Shown: positions 27,343-36,718 of the stretch, one piece after another
Layout of the letters: each line of letters opens with the position of its first letter
Position numbering within the stretch: the stretch's first letter is position 1
Assembly (NCBI RefSeq): GCF_024509525.1
Contig: NZ_JAMWEM010000007.1
Location: forward strand, 1 to 64,000
Source: Streptococcus suis
GTDB lineage: Bacteria > Bacillota > Bacilli > Lactobacillales > Streptococcaceae
Direction of reading: 5' to 3'
DNA length: 64,000 bases
The notes under the pieces: model-generated
Databases searched by the model: none
What the model saw: only the letters and a program-made list of their open reading frames with translations
What the model was told of the DNA's origin: nothing
Translations under genes and position numbers: made by a program

Positions 27343-29694
27343 TCATGTCCTCATTTTTTCAGGGTCCGTACTCATGATGTCAAAGAGCTTGGTGTGTTGT
27401 GGAATCTTATTTTTGAAAGGAACAACGGTTGAACCGGCCTTGATTAGCCCAGCCCCTTTTTCAGGATTGACTAAGTACTTCTCCAGCTCTTTAGAAAGCC
27501 CAAGCATATGCACCAATTCTTCTCGATCGCTCTTAGCCTGTTTTAAAAGAATCATGAACTCGCTATTGGCAATAATGCGTCTGCCATTGGCATCCAAAAG
27601 AAGAGTTTCTACATTCTGGGTAATGCCTGTCGGTATCGCCCCATACTTACGGACACGACTCCAGAGTTTAAAGAAAAAATCAGAGGCATACTTGTCCAAT
27701 AAGAGTAGCTGCATTTCATCAAAATAAATCCAGGTTTTCTTTCCTAGTTTTTGGTTTTTTACCACCCTATTCCAAATTTGGTCAAAAATAACCATGAGGG
27801 CAATCTGTTTTAATTCATCGCCTAGCTTTTTGACATTGTAAATCAGGAAATGACTGTCTGTTTTAATATTGGTCCGATGTGAAAATATGTCCAGCGACCC
27901 TTCCACATAGAGTTCCATATCCAGTGCCAAGTCCTTAGCTTCCTGTTCAGGTTGTTGAGCTAAGACAAAGACCCATTCGACCAAGGATGGTGTGTCAAAA
28001 TGCTTATAGGTCAAGCGTGTCACACGATCTATCAAGGATTTTTCACGGCCATCCATTTTACGGTCCAAGAGCTTTCCTATCCAAGACAAGAGAAATTCGG
28101 ACTTGACCTTGACTGGATCCTCATCTATATTCTCATCTGATAGATCTAAGACATTTAAGAAGGTAGTGGAATCTGGAGCAATATCGATACTCTCCCCACC
28201 AAAGGCTTGACCAATAATACTGTACTCATTTTCTGGGTCAACAATAATAATTTCAGTATCACTATCTGCTTCCTTGAGCTTTGTAGAGATGATTTCATGT
28301 TTTGTCGCCATCCCTTTGCCTGCTCCAGAAGTCCCTAAAATCAAACCTGACGGAGTATTTAACTTACCACGGTCAATACTGATGATATTATTTGAGATTT
28401 GATTGATGCCATAAAATTTCCCACCCTTGTCCTGAATATCAACGGAAGTCCAAGGTGCATTCACGGCAATGTTTGAAGTCAATAGAGACCGAGAAACACC
28501 TTCAAGATAGTTCTTCCCAAATGGCAAGAGACTATTAAAAGCAGCTTCTTGCATATAGGTCAAGTTATCGATAATCATATCATTAGACCCTGCCACTTGC
28601 TTGATAATATCAAGAGATTGTTTGAGTTGGTCTTCAGTATCCGCCAGCACGCCAATTAGAAATACGGTGTCAAACAGTTTATCTCCTGTTTGAGTCATGG
28701 TTTGAAGAAGAGCCTCAGCTTCATCGATATTGTTTTCAAGAACATGCCCGACCTTCTCCAAATAGATTCCAGTCCGAGCCATCTTTTGTTGTTCCCCAAT
28801 CTTTTGCGATTCCATCAAGGTCTTCTTGGTTCGTAGCTTGGTCATGGTTTCAGACTTGGTAGAGCCTTTGGCATGTAGGCTAATCATCACTTCCAAATCT
28901 GACTGCATCAAGTCTCGAATAAATTTATCCCCTAGCTCCATACCATAGTCACGAACATAGACAATCTGTAATAATCGATCGTCCAATTCAATATGATTCT
29001 TGTGTTTAAAGGAAAGGTAGGTTGGGGCAATAAAGTGTTTGGTGGATTGACCTGAGAGGGTCAAATCCTTGTAAGAGAACGGTGAATGATTTTCACCTCG
29101 TAACATATCCGCAAGGACATTCACTCGCTCCTCTCCACCAAGTAAACCAAGAGATACATCAATCTCTGAAAAGCCACTCTTGAAATATTCCCCAATCTGT
29201 GACAGAGAACGAAAAGCTAGTTTTGGTGTTTGGTCACTCTTGCCAAATGAAAGAAACTTGACAGCTGAAAAGTTGTTCTCACCCGCCTCTAAGTTGGCAT
29301 CCATCATGCGATTCAATTCATCACGATAAGCATCAAACCCATCTTCCTGCAAGGGATAGAGAATACTCTTACGGAATTTGTCCAAATTAACTTTTTGATT
29401 GAAAATAGTCAGTTGGAAATTGGTCTTATCATCCAGTGAATTGATTAAATCGGAATATTTTTCCACGATAGCTCCCTTATCATCTAAGCCAACTGTTTGA
29501 TAATTAACATCTCCTAAAAGATAGGTTTGTGAGAAATAGCTTGGACTGACCTGCATAAGGCCATTCTGAAAAAGCCCTTGATAGGCTAACGTATTTACGG
29601 TAGAAGGTCTGATCTCCTGCTTCTGTATTTTCGTCTTTTGATTTTTGTCATTAGAAGAGGTCTTTGGTTTCATTGAGTGTTTTAATTTTTTCAC
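27343..29694 (-). CDS. virB4: VirB4-type conjugation ATPase
   Basis: The 783-residue ATPase powers the type IV secretion channel. Walker A 'GTSGAGKG' is near residue 455 and Walker B 'WIYFDEMQLLLL' near 655-660. The N-terminal half is the usual TraE/VirB4 membrane-docking region. A GTG start is used, six bases after AAGGAG, with an overlap of 44 nt with the PrgI gene, so translation is coupled. It is intact. Confidence 0.93.
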   Translation of the reverse strand: MKKLKHSMKPKTSSNDKNQKTKIQKQEIRPSTVNTLAYQGLFQNGLMQVSPSYFSQTYLLGDVNYQTVGLDDKGAIVEKYSDLINSLDDKTNFQLTIFNQKVNLDKFRKSILYPLQEDGFDAYRDELNRMMDANLEAGENNFSAVKFLSFGKSDQTPKLAFRSLSQIGEYFKSGFSEIDVSLGLLGGEERVNVLADMLRGENHSPFSYKDLTLSGQSTKHFIAPTYLSFKHKNHIELDDRLLQIVYVRDYGMELGDKFIRDLMQSDLEVMISLHAKGSTKSETMTKLRTKKTLMESQKIGEQQKMARTGIYLEKVGHVLENNIDEAEALLQTMTQTGDKLFDTVFLIGVLADTEDQLKQSLDIIKQVAGSNDMIIDNLTYMQEAAFNSLLPFGKNYLEGVSRSLLTSNIAVNAPWTSVDIQDKGGKFYGINQISNNIISIDRGKLNTPSGLILGTSGAGKGMATKHEIISTKLKEADSDTEIIIVDPENEYSIIGQAFGGESIDIAPDSTTFLNVLDLSDENIDEDPVKVKSEFLLSWIGKLLDRKMDGREKSLIDRVTRLTYKHFDTPSLVEWVFVLAQQPEQEAKDLALDMELYVEGSLDIFSHRTNIKTDSHFLIYNVKKLGDELKQIALMVIFDQIWNRVVKNQKLGKKTWIYFDEMQLLLLDKYASDFFFKLWSRVRKYGAIPTGITQNVETLLLDANGRRIIANSEFMILLKQAKSDREELVHMLGLSKELEKYLVNPEKGAGLIKAGSTVVPFKNKIPQHTKLFDIMSTDPEKMRT

Positions 29695-30004
29695 GTTGGT
29701 CTCCTTTTCTTCCAGTAAATGTACGATCTGGTACTGTTAGTTCATAATGAAAACGGTACTTGAGGTAGGTTTCAAATGGTAAATCGTTGGGGCGATAGAC
29801 CCCAAATAACATGAGTGGAATGGTAAAGCTAAAAACAAAACCATAGACAAACCAATCCCCAAATTGCCAATAAAATAGGTTCAAGCCCAATACCAAAATG
29901 GTTAGGGCGACAGCTGGAAATACAAAAATAACCTGTCTGGTTGTAAATCCTAGCCATGCCCTGTGTTGAACCTTTGAGATGTCCTTAAAGACACGAGTGT
30001 TCAT
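29651..30004 (-). CDS. PrgI-family conjugation membrane protein
   Basis: The start is set at the ATG at 30,004, seven bases after GGAGA, giving 117 residues. There are two adjacent hydrophobic segments ('VIFVFPAVALTILVLGLNLF' and 'YGFVFSFTIPLMLFGVY') and the family block 'RPNDLPFETYLKYRF'. PrgI proteins are VirB3-like inner-membrane partners of VirB4, consistent with its position between VirB6 and VirB4. Confidence 0.9.
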   Translation of the reverse strand: MNTRVFKDISKVQHRAWLGFTTRQVIFVFPAVALTILVLGLNLFYWQFGDWFVYGFVFSFTIPLMLFGVYRPNDLPFETYLKYRFHYELTVPDRTFTGRKGDQREKIKTLNETKDLF

Positions 30005-30065
30005 AAATGTTCTCCAATCTAAGTAAGCTATAAAAAGAGGAGGCGAGATAATGACTCCCTTCCTC

Positions 30066-30920
30066 CTACATCCCCAAAATACTTCGGGCGGTTCGTTGAC
30101 TGCCAACTAAGGCAATGATTAACAATATGGCCTGTACCAAGCCACCAAACATAATGGCGAGTGATTCCATCACTCCAGCTCCATTTGATACGGCAATCTT
30201 TCCAGCCGATTCAAACAAGGGAACAAGAGATACAATTAGAAAAATCAAAATACCTTGAACGGCATAGACCATGATGTTTTTAAGGTAACCAATCCCAACA
30301 CTTCTCCAGTCATCACTAAGGAAGGTCGGAATGGTAACAGGGGCAAAAGGAATCATCAGATAGAGTTGGATAAAGCGAATGGTAATCAAGATATTGACAA
30401 CCATGATGCTGGCCATTCGTACCAACCAAATGAGAATCGCAAAAAAGCCAATAATCATTTTTCCTACAATTCCAGATCCCTTGATGCCTGAGAGGGTATC
30501 GTAACTGGCACCGCCATTCGTGACAAGACTTGCCACTTGTTCAATAACATAAGAGGCAATGGCAATAATGGCTTCCACAATAACCGTCGTATTGGTAATC
30601 ACAACCGCGACCATGATGTAGCTGACAATCATAGGTGCCATGGCTTCAAAGGTCATTGCACCACCTGAGTTTGCGATTTTCTTGGCCATTTTTGAAAATT
30701 CGAGTACGAGAACAACCGCAAGAATAGCTACTCCCAAGGGCTGCATAATCCCCTTGGTAATGGCTGTCATGTAAGACCACACCGTCGGATTAAAGTCCGC
30801 TAGTGACTTAACCAAGTTGGCGGTTGATTCTAAATCCACTTGAAACCCTTCAAAAAGGCTATCGCTAGATACTTTTTCAGAGGCTAGAAATACAAAAGGT
30901 GACGTAAAATTCATTATCAT
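30066..30920 (-). CDS. VirB6/TrbL-like conjugation channel protein
   Basis: The 284-residue polytopic membrane protein has about six hydrophobic segments, for example 'GVAILAVVLVLEF', 'IVSYIMVAVVITNTTVIVEA' and 'GLVQAILLIIALVG'. This is the pattern of the VirB6-type core of Gram-positive conjugation channels. It sits between the VirB2-like and PrgI genes. ATG at 30,920 or 30,914 could be the start. Confidence 0.85.
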   Translation of the reverse strand: MIMNFTSPFVFLASEKVSSDSLFEGFQVDLESTANLVKSLADFNPTVWSYMTAITKGIMQPLGVAILAVVLVLEFSKMAKKIANSGGAMTFEAMAPMIVSYIMVAVVITNTTVIVEAIIAIASYVIEQVASLVTNGGASYDTLSGIKGSGIVGKMIIGFFAILIWLVRMASIMVVNILITIRFIQLYLMIPFAPVTIPTFLSDDWRSVGIGYLKNIMVYAVQGILIFLIVSLVPLFESAGKIAVSNGAGVMESLAIMFGGLVQAILLIIALVGSQRTARSILGM

Positions 30921-30938
30921 GTCATGTGCAGTCCTCCC

Positions 30939-31181
30939 CTAAATGGTTATCTGAGTCACAAAAGCACCAGCGGCTCCCACCATGACCCCACCAACAATTT
31001 CTAGAATGGCATTTCGGACACCTGGCCCACCATCTTTAATGTTGGTTGAAAGGTTGATAATGCCCATGACAACAAGAAAGGCTCCTACTGCAATTAAGCC
31101 TTTTTGTAATAGAGACATGGCTTGGGAGAACATGGAGCTGGCGTCCACTCCGTAAACAAAGCCTGTTAGTTTTTGATTCAT
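30939..31181 (-). CDS. Small VirB2-like (Maff2 family) membrane protein
   Basis: An ATG at 31,181, after GAGGAATTTT, gives 80 residues with two hydrophobic helices ('GLIAVGAFLVVMGIINL' and 'ILEIVGGVMVGAAGAFV') separated by a short Gly-rich loop. This is the pilin-like layout seen at this position in streptococcal ICEs. It lies between VirD4 and VirB6 and probably forms part of the channel. Confidence 0.8.
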   Translation of the reverse strand: MNQKLTGFVYGVDASSMFSQAMSLLQKGLIAVGAFLVVMGIINLSTNIKDGGPGVRNAILEIVGGVMVGAAGAFVTQITI

Positions 31182-31198
31182 AAAATTCCTCATTTCTA

Positions 31199-33016
31199 TT
31201 AATGTAGTGTCGTTTCTGTGCTTAAATCCCTTATTTTATGGCCTGACAAATCTACCTCTTCCTCAGCGGTTAGGGGATCGATGTGATAGTGCCACCAGCG
31301 TTCATCAGATTCCTTATCCGCAAGCCATTTCCAATTCTTATGTTTGAGTGGAAAATATTTCTTGGTTCTAAAAACAGGAACTCCTGCAATGCGTACGAGG
31401 CATTCATCTCGTTTCATATTCCCTACTTCATCAGCCATCATCAAGTCACGGGCAATTTTCTGGTGAGAGGTAGAACTTGAGCCAGTCTGCCCAAAAGAAC
31501 GACTGGTACTTCTGACATCAATGGTTTGTTTGCCTAATAGACCACTCATAAATTTGAAAGTTTCCTCGTCATTTCCACCCAAATAGAGGAGGCTGTCACA
31601 GTTCCCCAGTATAGTTTTCCAAGCCTCTTTTTCCTTATAAAGTCCTTGGAGTTGAGCAATATTTTGCAAGATAGGAACTAAGCTCATGTTTCTAGAGCGA
31701 ACTGTTGAGGTTTGTTCGGCAAAGTCTGGGATTTCTCCGACATTCGCAAACTCATCCAGATAGCTTCTAACATGAATAGGCAGTTGCCCTTTAAAGTCCA
31801 CATCAGCCTGTCTGGTCAAAGTGGAGAAAACCGTAGAGAAAAATAATGCAGATAGAAAACGAAAGGTCGTATCATTATCTGGAATAACAAGATATACCAT
31901 GGTCTTTTGAGTGCCCCACGTTTTCAAATCCATAGTGTCTTTTTGCGTCAAATCAATCACCGATTGAATATTAAAAAGGGCGAACTTAGCGGTCGTCACA
32001 GCAATGACCGAATCCAAGGTCTTGTCCTTGTAGTTCTGAAAATCCGCCCAGTTTCTCATGGTAAAGTTCTCGTGACCATATTTTTTAGCATAGTCTTCAA
32101 ACAGGACTTCAAGAACACTTTTGTCCTGATTGTCTCCCTTTGATAAGAGTTTGATGAGTTTCCCAATCTCAGAAAAGGCTGGATAACGGCCACGCTTACG
32201 TCTTGCTTCCTGCTCTTGCTTGGAACTTCCTGGAGGATTGTAAAAATCTACCAAATAAGAGGCAATAGCTCTCACCAATGTCATAGAAGCCTCGTCCCAA
32301 AATGGATCACTGCGAGAACCATTTCCTTTGGTATTATTAAAATAGACCGTTAACATACGGTTCAAATCATTCTCTGTTTCTACATAACGAAAGGGATTAA
32401 AACCGTCTGAATTGGTCATATTAACCAAGTCTAAAACCTTGACCTGATAACCGTTTTCTAAAAAGAGTTTACCTGTCTTCTCAGCCAAATGGTCTTTCGG
32501 ATCTACGACAATATTGGAACAGTTAAGTTGGATAAGGTTTGGTTTCACAAAGCGAAAGGTCTTACCTGCCCCAGAACCCCCAATGACAATCAAATTTTTA
32601 TTTCGGTCAAACTGGGGTTTCTTCTTTTCCAACAAGGTTAGACGAACATCACGAGCCATAATCGTGTCATTGAAAGGATTCTTACTGTAAAAGTTCCGCT
32701 TTTCCTTACTGTTTCCAAATCGTGCAGAACCGTATTCTTCCCCTTCTCGATAGACTTTCTGTCCTGTCGATACATAAAGATAGACTAGTGTCATCGTTAG
32801 AACCCCTAGGATAAAGGCAAGAAGAGATTTTTGAGTAAAGGATAATAGCCATAAAGGATTGAAAACCTGATTTAACCCCTCTCCTAATAGGTAGGCAAAA
32901 CGTTCCATAGGTGGGGCATTGGTTAAACTATCATAGAGCAGGGTTAGACGATGGCAGAAATAACCAAAGGCGAGCCCCAAGAGTCCAAAGACTAAAGCTT
33001 TTCGTCTTGTATACAT
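31199..33016 (-). CDS. virD4: VirD4-type coupling protein (T4CP)
   Basis: The 605-residue ATPase links the relaxosome to the secretion channel. Two N-terminal membrane segments are present (about 7-25 and 60-85). Walker A is 'GGSGAGKT' near residue 148. 'YLDEFANVGEIPDF' is the TraG/VirD4 Walker B block. The C-terminus 'WWHYHIDPLTAEEEVDLSG' is typical of ICE T4CPs. It overlaps the DUF3801 gene by one base and is intact. Besides the ICE itself it could serve the resident MobV element. Confidence 0.93.
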   Translation of the reverse strand: MYTRRKALVFGLLGLAFGYFCHRLTLLYDSLTNAPPMERFAYLLGEGLNQVFNPLWLLSFTQKSLLAFILGVLTMTLVYLYVSTGQKVYREGEEYGSARFGNSKEKRNFYSKNPFNDTIMARDVRLTLLEKKKPQFDRNKNLIVIGGSGAGKTFRFVKPNLIQLNCSNIVVDPKDHLAEKTGKLFLENGYQVKVLDLVNMTNSDGFNPFRYVETENDLNRMLTVYFNNTKGNGSRSDPFWDEASMTLVRAIASYLVDFYNPPGSSKQEQEARRKRGRYPAFSEIGKLIKLLSKGDNQDKSVLEVLFEDYAKKYGHENFTMRNWADFQNYKDKTLDSVIAVTTAKFALFNIQSVIDLTQKDTMDLKTWGTQKTMVYLVIPDNDTTFRFLSALFFSTVFSTLTRQADVDFKGQLPIHVRSYLDEFANVGEIPDFAEQTSTVRSRNMSLVPILQNIAQLQGLYKEKEAWKTILGNCDSLLYLGGNDEETFKFMSGLLGKQTIDVRSTSRSFGQTGSSSTSHQKIARDLMMADEVGNMKRDECLVRIAGVPVFRTKKYFPLKHKNWKWLADKESDERWWHYHIDPLTAEEEVDLSGHKIRDLSTETTLH

Positions 33017-33504
33017 TACAAGGTCACCTCCTTGGTTTTGACTGCCGAAGGTTCTGTCACTCTTATTTTTTCTTTGGCCAGTTCTATCTCTTGGTCCAAG
33101 GTTTTATCAAAAGTTAGACCTTCTAACTTTTCTGGGTTAGACACCAGTTTCTTCACCAGTTCGTCCAAGTGATGATCAAGCAAGGTCTTATCCTTGGCAT
33201 AAAAGTAGAGATAGTCTTTTTGCCAACTAATTGCGATTGGCAGTTTTTCTGACTCCATCAACTCCTTAAATTTCTCCACATCGATTGGCTTATCCAGTAT
33301 GTCTTTACTAACATCTATCGCTTCAATGGCGTAAGGGCTTTGAAGGAGTTCTTCCAGTTTTTGAACCCCAATCTTATAAGCTGAATCTTGAGCTAAGGCT
33401 TGCCTAGCCGACCATTCTAAGAGCTTTAAGAGTGTTCTGACTGTCAATAAACTACTTCTTTCCACGTAGTGCATCGCTTGACGTTCTTGTTGTTCAGATG
33501 ACAT
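33016..33504 (-). CDS. DUF3801 family ICE protein
   Basis: The start is set at the ATG at 33,504, directly after GAGGAGGTCACC, giving 162 residues. A helical, charged protein without membrane segments. It matches DUF3801 proteins found immediately upstream of VirD4 in Gram-positive ICEs. The role is unknown. The position suggests a T4CP partner or relaxosome adaptor. Confidence 0.8.
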   Translation of the reverse strand: MSSEQQERQAMHYVERSSLLTVRTLLKLLEWSARQALAQDSAYKIGVQKLEELLQSPYAIEAIDVSKDILDKPIDVEKFKELMESEKLPIAISWQKDYLYFYAKDKTLLDHHLDELVKKLVSNPEKLEGLTFDKTLDQEIELAKEKIRVTEPSAVKTKEVTL

Positions 33505-33580
33505 GGTGACCTCCTCTTTTTTCGATTCCCTATCAAACATAAGGTGTTTCCATAATACGGAAGCACTCTTGATTTTGGTA

Positions 33581-34171
33581 TCACAAGAAAGTTACGACAT
33601 AAGCCAAACTATTCCAAAGTAAATGTAAGGCGATTGCCATCATACAATCAGTTTTCAATCGAACAGCAGCCAAGGTCAAGCCAAGACAGCTATACATGAG
33701 CCAACTCCCTATCTGATTGGGTCCATGGGATAGAACAAAGAGAAAACTGGTCACGCCTATTTGTACAAAAGGGAATGTCAATTTTTCCCACAGCAATTGC
33801 CTATAAACAATCTCTTCAAGGATACTTGCATTGACCAGAAACAATAAAAAGATAATAGGAGGAACCTGTTTTCCTACTTGTAACAAGACCGCTTGATTCC
33901 TAGTCTGAACTGAAAATAGGAAACTGATGAAGACTGCAAAAGCAACCATAGCCACAAAGCCAAGAAGCAACCAACTTAGACGATTGCTTAAGATTATTTT
34001 TTTTGCTTGAAGAGTTTTATAACGGGCAATCTCTAAGCAAGTCACACTTAATAGGACCAATTGTAGCAAGACTATACCCTCTATTGTCAGATACTCTTTC
34101 AGGTATAAACTCACCAGAAGACCGTTAAGCTGTATAGCTAAATAAAACACCACTATCCTTATCATTGTCAC
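33581..34171 (-). CDS. CPBP-family intramembrane metalloprotease
   Basis: The 196-residue polytopic membrane protein has the three CPBP motifs: 'EEIVYRQLLW' (EExxxR), 'FVLSHG' (FxxxH) and 'HLLWN' (HxxxN/D). In Gram-positive bacteria such proteases often process or confer immunity to peptides. Its function on the ICE is not known. Its ATG overlaps the stop of the upstream HTH-like gene. Confidence 0.88.
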   Translation of the reverse strand: MTMIRIVVFYLAIQLNGLLVSLYLKEYLTIEGIVLLQLVLLSVTCLEIARYKTLQAKKIILSNRLSWLLLGFVAMVAFAVFISFLFSVQTRNQAVLLQVGKQVPPIIFLLFLVNASILEEIVYRQLLWEKLTFPFVQIGVTSFLFVLSHGPNQIGSWLMYSCLGLTLAAVRLKTDCMMAIALHLLWNSLAYVVTFL

Positions 34172-34401
34172 CTCTTAAATAAATCTTCATAATCAATGTC
34201 TAAGACTAGAACAATACGCTCAACCCATCTTGTTTGTGGCATCAGACGATTGGATTTGTAATGTCGCAGTTTTTGATAAAGGCGATTAAACTCACTGGGA
34301 TAGACATATTGACCTTTGAATACCTTTCGAGCTAGTTCTGCCCAAGTGATTTCTCTTTCTGAGAGTATGATTTCTAAATTATCCCAAAATCGTTCATTCA
34401 T
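34168..34401 (-). CDS. Small HTH-like DNA-binding protein
   Basis: An ATG at 34,401 gives 77 residues ('MNERFWDNLEIILSEREITW...'). The pattern 'TWAELARKVF...RLYQKLRHYKSNRLMPQTRWVERIVLVLDI' resembles an XRE-type helix-turn-helix with the usual closing helix. The ribosome site is weak (AGGTGTGAAG). It overlaps the protease gene and probably depends on the upstream gene for translation. Confidence 0.6.
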   Translation of the reverse strand: MNERFWDNLEIILSEREITWAELARKVFKGQYVYPSEFNRLYQKLRHYKSNRLMPQTRWVERIVLVLDIDYEDLFKR

Positions 34402-34409
34402 CTTCACAC

Positions 34410-34793
34410 CTACCCTGTCACTTGTTTCATCAGACTGGCCTGAAACAGCTCTTCTTTTACCTGTCTGGGAAGAAAAGTTCGTACTTCGTCTAGCCCAATA
34501 GATGGATAGACGTGATTCTGACAAACAATGAGAGGCAGACGAAGGTTTTGGTCTGGCTTTTGGAGAATGAGCTGAATCATCTCATTCAAACTTATCGAAT
34601 ATTGACGCTTAAAGCGAAGAAATCGTGGCGACAATAACTCAAAACAATCCATTGTTTTGGCAAAGAGTGACAGTAAGATTTCACGGTTTACATCACACGC
34701 TTTTATACAACGATAAGTCACACCATAGGTCGTCAAAAGGGTTAGTAAATCTTGATTTGTATTGGCATTATTTCCTAGATATACCTCAAGCAT
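34410..34793 (-). CDS. Spx/ArsC-fold protein lacking the CxxC motif
   Basis: The ATG at 34,793 follows GGAGGTGCCT, giving 127 residues. The C-terminal block 'LRLPLIVCQNHVYPSIGLDEVRTFLPR' aligns with the Spx signature seen in the chromosomal Spx of this window ('[25 protein letters not shown]'). The N-terminal redox CxxC is absent ('YLGNNANTNQ'). In Spx proteins this fold contacts the RNA polymerase alpha subunit. A regulatory role on the ICE is an inference. Confidence 0.7.
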   Translation of the reverse strand: MLEVYLGNNANTNQDLLTLLTTYGVTYRCIKACDVNREILLSLFAKTMDCFELLSPRFLRFKRQYSISLNEMIQLILQKPDQNLRLPLIVCQNHVYPSIGLDEVRTFLPRQVKEELFQASLMKQVTG

Positions 34794-34803
34794 AGGCACC
34801 TCC

Positions 34804-35229
34804 TTATAGGGTTAGGCTATTTTCAACTGTTGGTTCAGGAGTTGAGAAATAGCGACTCATATCAATGGGCATCCGTCCTTCACCAAAGCACTTGACCGTC
34901 ACTAAAGTCGTTAAAATGCCATCCTTTCCTCTAGCAGAATAATTTTCACCAAAGGCACGAAAGGCCAGGTGATTGTCTTTCGTCAAGAGAGTATCTACAC
35001 CATTTTTAATATCCCTAGTTTCCATAAAATCCGAAATCTGATGAAGATTGGATTCGTAGAATAGGGGATCATTCATCTCTTTGTGGTAATCATCTTCAAA
35101 AGTCACCTCAAAGTCACAATCAAAATTGGGGAGTGATAGAATTTTTTCCAGTAACTGAATAGTTTCAGCTTGGTGAATACGTTCTTCTAATTCAGTACAC
35201 TCTAGGATACTTTTCTTATGTAGTAGGTT
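34804..35229 (-). CDS. Hypothetical ICE protein
   Basis: An ATG at 35,229, after GAGGAAG, gives 141 residues. It is soluble and acidic, with no recognised motif. Its start overlaps the end of the methyltransferase gene, so the two are coupled. I do not recognise the family. Confidence 0.65.
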   Translation of the reverse strand, partial: NLLHKKSILECTELEERIHQAETIQLLEKILSLPNFDCDFEVTFEDDYHKEMNDPLFYESNLHQISDFMETRDIKNGVDTLLTKDNHLAFRAFGENYSARGKDGILTTLVTVKCFGEGRMPIDMSRYFSTPEPTVENSLTL

Positions 35230-36570
35230 CATGTTTTTCTTCCTCTTCCATTCTTCTAAATTCTCTGGCAATGGCTTCAATAACTGTGACAGTCACGCTA
35301 TTGCCGGCCTGTTTGTATAGTTGGCTCTTACTGGAAACACTTTCTGCTCTTTCATAAGCCCAGTCAGGAAAGCCTTGAAGTCTGAAACACTCTCTTGGTG
35401 TCAGTCGTCTTATTCTCAAGCGATAAAGTTTCCCCTCTAAGACAATGCCTGTGACTTCATACCACTTATCCTGTCGATATTCCAGAGCAGCAACCACCAC
35501 TCCCATATTGTCTGAAGTCGTTAGAGTATTAGATATTCCCTTTCCCACACGTCCCCTACGTTTGGTTGAGTCTGGATAAGCCAGATTGACAGAGTCTCCA
35601 AGAGTCGCCTTTGCGTACCCTGTTTTTGTGGCCTCCTTGATTTTCAGAAATGGCAGCTCCTCCCTCAGCAAAATCTTTGGCACCTTGTCTCCACCTTGCA
35701 TGGTGGTCAAAGTCGGTGACAAGCCAGATATGTCAAATACTCTTCCAGTCTGGTCAAAGCTAGTCGGCAGATTTCCTGCGACAACAACTCCGTGTCTGTC
35801 TTGACTAGTCAAAGTAAACATAGGGTCTTGATTGTCCTTAAATCGACGACCATGTTGCCGTTTTTCTAGTCTATCTGGTGTTAAGACTGGAATGGCGATT
35901 TTAGCTCCCTCTCCTTTACCTCTTGTTAGTGTAGGAGCAAGTCCACTCGTCAGATAGACTTCACCATTCAAACCACGTTTAGAGGGATTGATATTTCCTA
36001 GCCTTTCAAGATGAGCTGGGCTGTTTTCTCTTCTGAGAGGAAATATGAATCTGGAACGGTATCTTCTAGAATGTCCGATAATAAAGACCCGCTCTCTGTT
36101 TTGCGGGACTTGGAAGTCCTTACTGTTAAGCACCTGCCATTCGACATCATACCCCAATTCATCCATCGTGGAGAGGATAGTGGCGAACGTCCGTCCCTCG
36201 TCGTGATTGAGTAGGCCTTTGACGTTTTCCAAAAATAGAAACCTGGTTGGATTTGTTTGGCCGCTCGAGCAATCTCAAAAAAGAGAGTCCCTCGAGTATC
36301 TTCAAATCCCAATCGTCTGCCTGCGAGTGAAAATGCTTGGCAAGGAAATCCCCCGCAGATGATGTCCACTTGCCCTCTAAATTGTCTAAAGTCATGGTCT
36401 GTGACCTCTTTAATGTCATGGTATTCTATTTCCCCTTCTGTGTTAAACATGGCTTTATAAGATGTTCTAGCAAATTTATCAATTTCACAAAAGCCCAGGC
36501 ATTTATGACCCTGTGATTCCATTCCTAGCCTAAAACCGCCTATTCCAGCAAATAAATCTAAAAATTTCAT
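35216..36570 (-). pseudogene. C5-cytosine DNA methyltransferase, frameshifted
   Basis: Two overlapping frames together give a complete C5 methylase of about 450 residues. The N-terminal frame (ATG at 36,570) has motif I 'DLFAGIGGFRLGME' and the catalytic motif IV 'GGFPCQAFS'. The second frame has motif VI 'ENVKG', motif VIII 'QNRERVFIIG', motif IX 'ECFRLQGFP' and motif X 'QAGNSVTV'. The switch is near 36,242. Inserting one base after the codons for 'QIQP' makes the reading run on as 'RFLFLENVKG'. Either a one-base deletion inactivated the gene or the base call is wrong. Such orphan methylases protect transferred DNA from restriction. Confidence 0.85.
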
Positions 36571-36592
36571 TTTTCCTCTCTTTCCAACTAAA

Positions 36593-36625
36593 AAAGAGCC
36601 TTACACTTGTAAAACTCTTGCTTAT
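36593..36625 (-). terminator. Terminator after the small membrane protein
   Basis: On the minus strand AAGAG and TTAC pair with GTAA and CTCTT, followed by TTTTT. It overlaps the stop of the 31-residue gene and precedes the methyltransferase gene. Confidence 0.55.
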
Positions 36626-36717
36626 ATATGATCATCCATTTCTGGTGCACGGATGATTTCAACAATCAAAATGACGATAGAAATCAGATAGATTCCACCT
36701 AGTATCCACCAAATCAA
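36622..36717 (-). CDS. 31-residue single-pass membrane protein
   Basis: A TTG at 36,717 follows GGGAGGTG, which is itself made from the last codons of repA. The product begins 'MIWWILGGIYLISIVILIVE' and ends 'RAPEMDDHI', one hydrophobic helix with a charged tail. The clear ribosome site and the coupling to repA argue that it is real. Function is unknown. Confidence 0.65.
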   Translation of the reverse strand: MIWWILGGIYLISIVILIVEIIRAPEMDDHI

Positions 36718-36718
36718 C

